A DNA stretch of 64,000 nucleotides from Buddleja alternifolia (Eukaryota; Streptophyta; Magnoliopsida; Lamiales; Scrophulariaceae), in the NCBI GenBank assembly GCA_019426215.1, contig CM033391.1, forward strand, positions 21,410,949-21,474,948, written 5' to 3'. The stretch's first letter is position 1. Each line of letters opens with the position of its first letter. The position numbers and the translations under genes are program-made. This document shows positions 32,892-42,038 of this stretch, one piece after another. The notes under the pieces were generated by a model. The model saw only the letters and a program-made list of their open reading frames with translations, did no database searches and was not told the origin of the DNA.

Positions 32892-34678
32892 TGTCAGGAT
32901 TATGCCCTCAGATGCCATAAAAGATAGAATGACTAGGGCATCTATCTTGTATTGAACTTAATTATTTTTAATAAAAGGATCTATTTAGTTTTTCACTTAA
33001 TTCTTATCTGCATCTATAAGTTGTGAAAAATGCTTTGCTCGTGGTTTCAGTGCGATCCCTCTAGTTTCTATGGGATAGGAAGAATGGCATTAGAGAGATC
33101 GACCTTGATGACTGAAACTAGTTCGCAAGTAATATGAAGTTTTTAATAGGCAAATAAAGACTTTGAATACTTGTACAATCTTAGCTCTGACATGGGAGTT
33201 TCAGTCAAACACCATGTGATAATGGGAGCTTAAGACTATAGGCACATCAGTGGAACTTGTATGCTCGAACACTACTCGCATCGGTTCTGTCACATGGGTT
33301 TTCACTTTGTGACTGTCAATGACAGAACAGATTATGTGTAATAGGTATATTTGAACCTTTGATCTGAAGTATCAAGCTGAAGGTACACTTGTGACGTCAA
33401 TTCTTTCACTAGAGTAGTTAGACCCAATTCACCCATTGATGGGGTCGACCTCGAAATGCGGACTTGATGGGCAAGTGGTAATCTTAGCAGATATCTAATA
33501 TGGGAATTGTTCTCTCATAAGTGAATGAGAATTTACCCTATGTGATTATAGATGAATAGAGATCAAAGTCTTTGGCCAAAGCAAAAGAGACGATTGTGTT
33601 AGGCACTTAATTCATCTTAATGATCTCATATTATTATAATTAATACATATGGTCAAGTCCAGTGAGTTTGACATAACCATGACTCTCACTTGACCGGAGA
33701 ACGTGAACAAAGGGTTTATACACATATGGTATTTACGATTGGAAGGTTGTGGAATGATCCATTCATTCGTATTTCATTTGTGCTACGAAGTGTCACGCGA
33801 CTAGCTAGGTGTTACCCACTTTCTTTGATTTCCTCTCATTGCTAAATGAAATGAACCTAAAGAGTCGCGCAAAAGAATTGATGAAGAAAATTGAAAAGGA
33901 TTTTCTATTTTATTTTTGGAGAGATTTAATTTATTGGATAAGTTAAATAATTAATTAATTACTTATTGGATAAGATTAATTATTAATTAAATGGATAAGA
34001 TTAATTATTAATTAAATTCTTAGAGAAATATATTAATGAATTAATTTATCTAATTAATTTTATTATTTAATTAATTAATTTATTTATTGGATAAAATAAA
34101 TTATTAATTGAATAAAGAATTAATTAAACAAAGCAAGAAAAAAAATCCGAGCGCCATGTCCAGGACGCCCATTAGGGCTAGAAGGATGATCATGTTGGTC
34201 TCTTTTGTTTTGTCTTGGTCAATAAGTCATTGAGATATAAAAGGTTTCTCTTGACTTTAACCTAGACAACAATTTACAATTCATTGTAATTCTCAAAGAA
34301 AAGAATAAAAAAAATATCCTTCCCCTCTATACACACTAGCTGTCATTCATATAGAGAAGACAAAGGGATTTTTTTTTTCATCATCAATTCGTGCGTGATA
34401 ATTTAGAGACAACGTGCTTCGTTGTTTTGATTTCTTTACAACAAACTTCAAGAAATCAAGACTTGAAGAATACGAGTATTGAAGAATTCAATAAGTTCAT
34501 CAATTCGAAGTTTTGAAGAAGAATTGGATTCTTCTACCACCTCGCTTCAATGAGTAAGTTGAATTTATTCGTTAAAGCAATTTTAGACTCAATTATGCGA
34601 TTAAAGAAACATTTTGGATTTAATCAAATTTTTGAAATCCTTCCGCTGCGTTTATGAGTTTTTTCGCGAAACCTAATA
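32892..34678 (+). repeat. Copia element A 5' LTR
   Basis: Starts TGTCAGGATT and ends CCTAATA (the duplicated copy A' has CCTAACA, so the final CA is mutated here). 1787 bases. It shares with the 3' LTR (40318) long matching stretches such as GGTCGACCTCGAAATGCGGA, but many differences show an old insertion. AT-rich TTAATTAA tracts lie at 33940-34110 and a CCGCTGCG motif near 34642. Confidence 0.88.
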
Positions 34679-34679
34679 G

Positions 34680-34692
34680 TGGTATCAGATCC
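34680..34692 (+). other. Element A primer binding site
   Basis: TGGTATCAGATCC follows the LTR after one base. It matches the plant initiator tRNA-Met complement TGGTATCAGAGCC except for one base. Element E keeps the perfect version at 48390-48402. Confidence 0.85.
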
Positions 34693-34943
34693 AATCTCTG
34701 ATATGCATCTTTGATCTTGCTTACGTGATTTAAGATATGCACGTTATGTGTGTTTGAAGCACGTTTGTATGTTTTCTTGAATTTGCGTTTTTCATGGTTT
34801 TTGCCTATAACTTTTGATTTTTTAGTTATTGTAAATCTGGGAAGATTTGATAATATTAAAAAATTAAAAAACTCGAGGACAAAGGGCCCGGAGGCTTTGA
34901 ACGATATGCGCATGCACAGCAGCGCGACTGCTCGGCCTGGTTG

Positions 34944-34976
34944 GGCTGTGTGACCTAGCCACTGGGCCACACAGCC
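34944..34976 (+). other. GC-rich hairpin in element A leader
   Basis: GGCTGTGTG (34944-34952) and CACACAGCC (34968-34976) form a perfect 9-base stem with a 15-base loop, in an otherwise AT-rich leader about 260 bases after the PBS. Kept intact in A' (58682-58714). A packaging, dimerisation or translation role is only a hypothesis. Confidence 0.6.
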
Positions 34977-35800
34977 ACACGGCCTAGCAGGTCGGGTGCT
35001 CCGGCACACGACCCACTGAACCGGGTCTTGGATCCCGGTCTTAAAATGGGCTATGTTTGGGTCGAAATTGATATTTGGGTTTTTGGGTAAGTTTAATTAA
35101 TCGGGTGGATCAAAAGGATGATGACGCGAATAATTTAAATTAAGCCCAATTGAAAATTATCCATCTTTGATTTGTTAATTAGTTTGGACTTAATTTAATT
35201 AAATCTAAATGAGTCAATTAGATTGGAAATTTGGATTTAAATTAAATTTAGCCCAATAAGAAATTAATGAAAACATGCATGTTTTTCTAATTAATTAATT
35301 TGAGCCCAATTAAATTAAATCCAAGTGGACCAAAAGGATGGTGACTTGGGTTTGATGAAATCAAGCCCAATATGATTAATTGGAATAAAATATTTAATTA
35401 GATTTAATTAATTATTTTTTTTAGAGATTAATAATAAATTTATGGATTAAATATTATTATTTTTCCTCGACTTGGAAATTACTTAATTTTTGAATAAGGA
35501 ATATAAATTAGTTTTCTTAGAGATTAATAATTAATTCTTTGATCAAATAAAAGTATTTCCAATCAATGATGGCATTAAATCATAATGAAATAGAATTCCA
35601 TATTTTATGTATTCTTTTAGTATCACTAATATTATTTTAATTAAAAGTAGATATACTAAAATTTTTAATTTCGTATATCTAAGTCATCTAGTTGGACTAG
35701 AATGATTTTAATTGAAATATTGAATGTATAAAAGGTTGGGAATTTTATAAAGGACTTTTTAGTTGGACTAAAATTTTAATAATCAACATAAATGATTTAA

Positions 35801-35856
35801 TATTGCGAGCATGTATTAAATGCTGCGAGCATGTATTAATTGATGCGAGCATGTCC
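35801..35856 (+). repeat. Three 20-base repeats in element A leader
   Basis: TGCGAGCATGT recurs at exact 20-base spacing (35804, 35824, 35844), embedded in a longer similar unit. Also present in A'. Confidence 0.85.
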
Positions 35857-36437
35857 TATGTGATTGTAACACCAATCGTGGACTTAGGTTTACTTGTTTT
35901 ACCTTTATATTTTATGGGTTATCAAGTTTGAGGCTATTTATCATATTCTTAAAAATAATGCATGAGTTGTTTTAGGAATTGAAATAGAATAGTTCAAAAT
36001 TAATAAAGTCAAAAGGCCCATGAATGTAAAATAGGATTTAATTTATGCCTTTTGTGATGGCCCATTGGCTCGGGGCCTCTAGTAAAAGTCCATGATCGAG
36101 CGATGGATTTATTTATTTAAATCCCATGATTATTTATATTGAAAGGCATGATTATTAGTAGTATTTTTATGCATGATCAATATAGAATAAAAGCGCTATA
36201 TAAATTGAATAATGTGCAAAGTGAGACCAAAACTTTTGACGAATTAAAATTCTCTCAAATAAATAATACCGAGTTAGTAAAGGAAGTTTGATATCCTCTC
36301 CCTCCACTAAGCTTATAAAAATTAAAATTACTATGAATGTGTAATGCTTCCTAGATATGGGGGTTATACATTTGGAAATAATTTCAAATTTTATTAAGTG
36401 CATGAAAATGCCTTAGTCAAAGCAGATTTCACCTCAA

Positions 36438-36637
36438 AAACCGGTTAGGTTGCAAGGTGAAATTCAAATGTTAGATTATAAGAGTTTGTGGGAATAAACT
36501 CGGGTAGTTCATGAGCTTAGAAATCGGTTAGGTTGCGGCTTGGTGAATTATGGGAAAATGTATTGAAATGTTTATTGGATAAATTGATATTAGATATCAC
36601 TCCAAATAATTAATAGGCCAGAAATTGGTTAGGTTGC
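36438..36637 (+). repeat. Three conserved 16-base leader motifs
   Basis: AAACCGGTTAGGTTGC (36438-36453), AAATCGGTTAGGTTGC (36521-36536) and AAATTGGTTAGGTTGC (36622-36637), with start spacings of 83 and 101. The B leader has the reverse complement at 42067-42082, 42168-42183 and 42250-42265, with spacings of 101 and 82. Confidence 0.85.
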
Positions 36638-36850
36638 AACCCATCTAATTAATTGAGGACCTCAATACCCGTTGTGGAATCGATGCCAATGATGATTCCC
36701 GATTTTCACATGGGAGTGTGGGATTCAAAAAATACAGTGGGAACCAAGATAAATTTTAAGTTCTTAATTTTTCTTGGTTAAGTCAAAACAAGTAATCTAA
36801 TTAATCTGGTTTATTTTCTGCAATTATTTTCTCGTTTATCTCTCTCAAAT

Positions 36851-37531
36851 ATGACAAACCCACTTTCAATTCTACTCGAAAAGAATACTCTTACTGGACC
36901 AAACTAGGTGGACTGGCTAAGAAATTTGAAGATTGTCCTGAATATGGAATCTCTGGGATACGTCTTGGAGGCTGATATCCCGGCGGCTCCTGCTAGAACA
37001 CGTGCCAATGAGTAAGAGGTCCAAGCCCATGAAAAATGGGTTAAGGACGACCTCCGAGTGAGAGGATACATGGTGGGATCTATGACCAATGATCTTCAAA
37101 GGTCAAATGATAAAATGCCCACTGCAACAGCTATCCTAGCTCACCTGGTAGAGCTCTATGGTGAGCACAGTTGAACTGCTCGATATGAGGTATCGAAAGA
37201 GCTCTTCGAAGCCAAGATGAAAGAAAGTGAGAAGGTCGGTGATCATGTACTCAAAATGATTTCGAGGATTGAGAAATTGGAAGCTCTCGAATTCACCATG
37301 AACGCCACCCTTCAAACTGACTTAATCTTGCAGTCTCTTCCAGATTCCTTCTCCCAATTTGTAGTTAACTTTAACTGCAATGTGATAGAGTGCAATTTAA
37401 CTGGGCTAAAGAACAAATTGGTTACTGCACAATCTCAAATGAAACCAAAGGGAAAGGAAACTGCCTTGGTCATCTCTTCTGGACCTAAAAAGTCAAAGTC
37501 TAAGTATAAGAAGAAAAAGAACAAGATGTAG
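36851..37531 (+). pseudogene. Element A gag pseudogene
   Basis: ATG at 36851 starts MTNPLSILLEKNTLTG, the usual beginning of TNT1-type copia Gag, and the frame runs through the UBN2-type Gag core (RNLKIVLNMESLGYVLEADIP; MVGSMTNDLQRSND; LVELYGEHS; ELFEAKMKESEKVGDHVLKM) to a Lys-rich tail and a stop at 37529-37531. In-frame stops lie at 36905-36907 (TAG), 37013-37015 (TAA) and 37172-37174 (TGA). A' has no stop at the first position but has lost the ATG. The longest open part is 37217-37531. Gag would form the virus-like particle; this copy cannot. Confidence 0.88.
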
Positions 37532-38094
37532 TCTGGCGAACTTGGAGCTTAAGAGGGTGTTGAAAAGGGTAAGGGGAAGGCTCAAGGGTTTTATAAGAGA
37601 AAAGGGCCAAAGAAAACGGATAGATGTCTCGAGTGCGGTGAGCTTGGTCACTGGAAGGGGAACTATCCCAAATTAGGCAAAGGCGCAAAAGGTATGGAAC
37701 TCTTTGTTTTTTAAACTAACTGTTCTATGAACGTCTTTTCTACTTCGTGGATTTTGGACTCAGGGCTATTGCCCATGTTTGTTGTTCTGGACCTAAAAAG
37801 TCAAAGTCTATGTATAAAGAAGAAGAACAAGATGTAGTCTGGCGAACTTGGAGTTTAAGAGGGTGTTGAAAAGGGTAAGGGGAAGGCTCAAGGGTTTTAT
37901 AAGAGAAAAGGGCCAAAGAAAACGGATAGATGTCTCGAGTGCGGTGAGCTTGGCCACTGGAAGAGGAACTGTCCCAAATTAGGCAAAGGCGCAAAAGGTA
38001 TGGAACTCTTTGTTTTTTAAACTAACTGTTCTACGAACGTCTTTTCTACTTCGTGGATTTGGGACTCAGGGCTATTGCCCATGTTTGTTGTTTG
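37479..38094 (+). repeat. 308-base tandem duplication covering zinc knuckle and protease motif
   Basis: Two consecutive copies (37479-37786, 37787-38094) each contain a CCHC-type knuckle and a DSG protease motif. Knuckle 1 (37625-37666) reads CLECGELGHWKGNY, its last Cys replaced by Tyr; knuckle 2 (37931-37972) reads CLECGELGHWKRNC and is intact. The DSG Asp codons are at 37757-37759 and 38063-38065. The same duplication is present in A' (from 61222), so it predates the segmental duplication. Confidence 0.88.
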
Positions 38095-38871
38095 GATCAG
38101 GATCTACAGAGAAGTAGAAAGCTGGGCCGAGAAGAAGTAATGATCAAAGTAGGCAGCGGGGAAAGCATCGCAGCTAGTAGGATTAGATCTATTTCTCTTT
38201 ATTTCAGAACATTTATTGTTATTAAATGATGTTTTAGTTTTGCCCAAGGGACTTAAGAACATTGATTCCATTCCTATATTAGTTAAGACTGGTTATACAT
38301 TCCACTGTTTTAAATTGAATTGCGACATTTATTATGAAAATAAATGGGTTGGCAATGCTTCTTTAGTTATTGGTTTGTATTATTTAAATGTCCTTAATTC
38401 ATCTGTTGTGAATGTTGTAACTCATAAACGTGGTAGGCAAGAAGCTAACCTAAGGCTCAAGTGGCATCTTAGACTAGACCATACCGGAGAGCACAAGATA
38501 CACAAAATGGAAAAGGATGGGCTTTTAAGCTCACTGGGGTCGGATCCCTATCCAACATGTGAATCATGTCTCTTAGGCAAGATGGCTAGATCCCCCTTCA
38601 CCGGGACTTTTGAAAAAGCTACTCAAGTCTTAGGGTTAGTGCATACCGACGTTTGTGGGCCATTTGGAGAAATGGCTCGTGGGGGTTTCTACTACTTCAT
38701 CACTTTCACAGACGATCATTCCAGATATGATCTAGTGTATCTGATGAAGTAAAAGTCGGAATCCTTTGAAAGGTTCCAAGAGTTTAAAGCCTTAGTAGAA
38801 AATCTAATTGGGCAAAATATAAAAACTCTACGATCGGATAGCGGAGGAGAATATATGAGTGACGAGTTTGA
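38095..38871 (+). pseudogene. Element A protease tail, GAG-pre-integrase and integrase N-terminus
   Basis: After the second DSG motif a frame from about 38166 reads FISEHLLLLNDVLVLPKG, then KWHLRLDHTGEHKIHKMEKDG with CESC of the HHCC zinc site, and the integrase first Asp in HTDVCGPFGEMARGG (about 38650). A stop at 38750-38752 ends the frame. A second part (SDSGGEYMSDEF) runs to the deletion point at 38871. Here the codon after the second catalytic Asp is AGC where A' has CGC. Confidence 0.85.
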
Positions 38872-38913
38872 AGACAGGCAAAGTTGACACCTTTAAATAT
38901 AAAAACTCTACGG
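38872..38913 (+). other. 42-base templated filler at a 779-base deletion
   Basis: Compared with A', bases equivalent to 62615-63393 are missing and 42 bases are put in their place. The filler is a patchwork of nearby sequence: GTTGACACCTTTAAA matches 38960-38974 downstream, and ATATAAAAACTCTACG matches the sequence just upstream at 38817-38832. The net offset change (737) equals 779 minus 42. Confidence 0.88.
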
Positions 38914-40302
38914 CCTATAGAATGTAGTGGATCTACAAAAGAAAGATAGGTAGCGATGGCAAGGTTGACACCTTTAAAGACAGGCTAGCAGCGAAAGGGT
39001 ATAGTCAAAGAGAAGTAATTGACTATCAAGAAACCTTTTCGCCCGTGGCCATGATAAAGTCCATCCGAATACTGTTATCCATAGCTGCATACATAGATTA
39101 TGAGATATCTATATGGAATAGCCAGACGGTTTTGTATCCGAGACCAATATTCATAAAGTATGTAAACTTGAGAGGTCCATATACGGTCTCAAGCAAGCAT
39201 CTAGAAGCTGGAATCTTCGTTTTGATGAAGTAGTAAAAGGATATGGCTACATCAAGAACGAAGATGAACCTTGTATCTACAAGAAGACTATTGGGAAAAA
39301 CTCTCGTTCTTAGTAATATATGTGGATGACATTCTTCTTATAGGAAATGACGTAGGAATGCTCACCACAATCAAGAAATGACTTTCGAGTATGTTTTCCA
39401 TGAAAGACTTGGGAGAAGCGACATACATTCTAAGAATTCGTATCTACATAGATAGAACGAATAGAATGATAGATCTCTTCTGAGCCCTTTACTTAGAAAA
39501 GGTCGTAAAGAGGCTTAGGATGGACAATTCTAAGAAAGGGTTTCTTCCCATGAGGCATGGCGTACACTTATCCAAGTCTATGTGTCCTCAAAGTGAGAAA
39601 GATAGATAGAAGATGAGTAACGTGCCCTATGCTTCTGTAGTTGGTAGCCTGATGTATGCAATGTTGTGTACTAGACCCAACATTGCCTATGTTGTAAGCG
39701 TGGTGAGTCAATTTCAGGCAAATCCTGAAAAGGAACATTGGATAGCTGTGAAGAATATCTTAAAGTATCTCAAAAAAACTAAGGATATGATTCTCATATA
39801 TGGAGGTGGAGACCTAAAGATGGAAGGTTATTCTGATTCATACTTTCAGTCTAATGTCGAAGACTGAAAATCCACTTCAGGGTTTATTTTTACTCTCAAT
39901 AGTGGAGCAGTGTCTTGAAAAATTTTCAAGCAAAGCACCGCTGATTCTACAATTGAAGCGGAGTATGTGGCAGCCTCAGAGGCAGCCAAATAAGTTGTTT
40001 GGATGAGAAAGTTTCTTGGAGAACTTGAATCAGTCCCTAGTGCTCAGCTCCCGTTACCACTTTATTGTGGTAACAATGGAGAAATAGTGCAAGCCAAGGA
40101 ACCGAGGTCTCATAACAAATCCAAACACATTGAGAGAAGATTTCACATCATCAGGGAGATCGTTAGCAGAGGAGAGATAGCAGTGTAGAAAATAGCCTCA
40201 GCTGACAATGTAGTTGACCCGTTCACCAAACCACTACCTCAGGTTGTTTTGGACCGATACCTGGAAAGGATGGGTATAAGATACCACAATGAGTGGCATT
40301 GA
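38914..40302 (+). pseudogene. Element A reverse transcriptase and RNase H remnant
   Basis: It resumes in the RT N-terminal part (IYKRKIGSDGKVDTFK; YQETFSPVAMIKSIRILL), with a deletion of about 57 bases near 39103 removing the QMDVKTAFLNG block; that deletion is shared with A'. The YVDD box survives near 39319. RNase H follows (PYASVVGSLMYAMLCTRPNIAY; SHNKSKHIERRFHIIREIV) up to the stop at 40300-40302. Many in-frame stops exist (for example near 39378, 39481, 39606, 39864, 39916, 39989 and 40185). Inactive. Confidence 0.88.
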
Positions 40303-40304
40303 GT

Positions 40305-40317
40305 GCAAGTGGGAGAT
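40305..40317 (+). other. Element A polypurine tract
   Basis: GCAAGTGGGAGAT between the pol stop and the 3' LTR start TGTTAGG; identical in layout to copia D. Confidence 0.8.
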
Positions 40318-42038
40318 TGTTAGGATTATTCCCTAAATTGCCATAGAGGATAGAATGAGTAGGGCATCTATCTTGTATTGAACTTAATTATTATTAATAA
40401 AAGGCACTATTTAGTTTTTCACTTAATTCTTATCTGGATGTACAAGTTGTCAGTGTGATCCCTCTACTTCTTATGGGACAGGAAGAATGGCACTAGAGAG
40501 ATCGACCTTGATTACTAAAACTAGTTCGCAAGTAATATGAAGTCTTTAATGGGCAAATAAAGAGTTCGAATACTTGTACAATCTTAGATCTAGCATGGGA
40601 GTTTCAGTCGAACACAATGTGATGGTGGGAGCTTAAGAATGTAGGCACATCAGTGGAACTGATATGCTCGAACACTACTCGCATCGGTTCTGTCACATTG
40701 GTTTTCACTCTGTGACTATCAATGACAGAACTGATTATGCGTAATAGGTATGTGTGAACCTTTGATCTGAAGTATCAGGCTGAAGATGCACTTGTGACGT
40801 CAAGTCTTTCACTAGAATAGTTAGACCTAATTCACCCGTTGGTGGGGTCGACCTCGAAATGCGGACTTGATGGGCAAGTGGTAGTCTTAGCAGATATCTA
40901 ATATGTGATTTGTTCTCTCATAAGTGAATGAGAATGTACCATATGTGATTATAGATGAATAGAGATCAAAGTCTTTGGTCAAAATAAAAGAGACGATTGT
41001 GCTAGGCACTTAATCCATCTCAATGATCTAGTATTATTATAATTAATACATATGGTCAAGTCCAGTGAGTTTGACATAACCATGACTCTCACTTAACCGG
41101 AGAACGTGAACAAAGGGTTTAGAGATATACGGTATTTACGATTAGAAGGTTGTGGAATGATCCATTTATTCATATTTTATTTGGGCTACGAAGTGGGCCA
41201 GTGACAAGCTAGGTGTTACCCACTTCCTTTGGTTTCCTCTCATTACCAAATGAAACGAATATAAAGCTTCGCGTTAAATAATTGATGAAGACAATTGAAA
41301 AGGATTTTCTATTTTATTTTTAGAGAGATTTAATTTATTGGATAAGTTAAATAATTAATTAATTACTTATTGGATAAGATTAATTATTAATTAATTTCTT
41401 AGATAAATATATTAATGAATTAATTTTTTATTTAATTAATTAATTTATTTATTGGATAAAATAAATTATTAATTGAATAAAGAATTAATTAAACAAAGCA
41501 AGAGAAAAATTCCAGGCCCCGTGTGGGGCATCCTAGAGGACGCCCATTAGGGCTAGAAGGATGATCATGTTGGTCTCTTTTGTTTGTCTTGGTCAATAAG
41601 TCATTGAGATATAAAAGGTTTCTCTTGACTTTAACCTAGACAACAATTTACAATTCATTGTAACTCTTCAAAGAAAAGAAGAAGAAAAATATCTTCCCCC
41701 TCTATACACACTACGTCATTCATATAGAGAAGAAAAAGATATTTTTTCATCATCAATTCGTGCGTGATAATTTAGAGACAACGTGCTTCATTGTTCGGAT
41801 TTATTTACAAGAAACTTCAAGAAATCAAAACTTGAAGAATACGAGAATTCAAGAAGTTCGTCAATTCGAATTTTGAAGAAGAATAGGATTCTCCTACCAC
41901 CTCGCTTCAGTGGGTAAGTTGAATTTATTCGTTAAAGCAATTTTAGATTCAATTGTGCGATTAGAGAAACACTTTGGGTTTTAATCAAATTTTGAAATCC
42001 TTCCGCTGCGTTGATGAGTTTTTTCGCGAAACCCAACA
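40318..42038 (+). repeat. Copia element A 3' LTR
   Basis: Starts TGTTAGGATT, ends ACCCAACA, 1721 bases. It parallels the 5' LTR throughout but with numerous substitutions and indels, including the loss of about 20 bases near 40450 and one TTAATTAA block near 41400. TTGAG follows (target duplication). Confidence 0.88.

Larger units (their letters stand above)
34693..36850 (+). other. Element A leader (PBS to gag)
   Basis: About 2.16 kb without a credible coding frame. It contains a GC-rich island with a hairpin (34944-34976), AT-rich stretches, a triple 20-base repeat (35801-35856) and three conserved AAAYYGGTTAGGTTGC motifs (36438, 36521, 36622). The diverged B leader retains the same three motifs at the same spacing. 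Confidence 0.75.
29870..39520 (+). repeat. Segmental duplication, copy 1
   Basis: Matches 53631-64000 in the same orientation, with the offset changing from 23761 at the left edge to 23743 over most of the length and 24480 after an internal deletion in this copy. It contains the end of the B LTR, B gag-pol, and most of element A. Because the nest A-in-B is shared with identical junctions, the two copies arose by duplication of the locus, not by separate insertions. Confidence 0.92.
32892..42038 (+). mobile_element. Copia element A, both LTRs present
   Basis: The order is 5' LTR, PBS (initiator tRNA-Met type), a leader of about 2.2 kb, gag, a duplicated knuckle/protease segment, GAG-pre-integrase and integrase, deleted integrase-RT region, RT, RNase H, PPT and 3' LTR. 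It is flanked by TTAAG (32887-32891) and TTGAG (42039-42043), a 5-base target duplication with one transition. It lies in the leader of minus-strand copia B. Coding is broken by many stops. Confidence 0.9.

Noticed and set aside
37500..37688. Minus-strand frames of 62-84 residues opposite the zinc-knuckle duplication (also 37740-37994, 61243-61431, 61483-61737)
   Set aside because: Antisense shadows of the duplicated copia segment, present twice per element for that reason.
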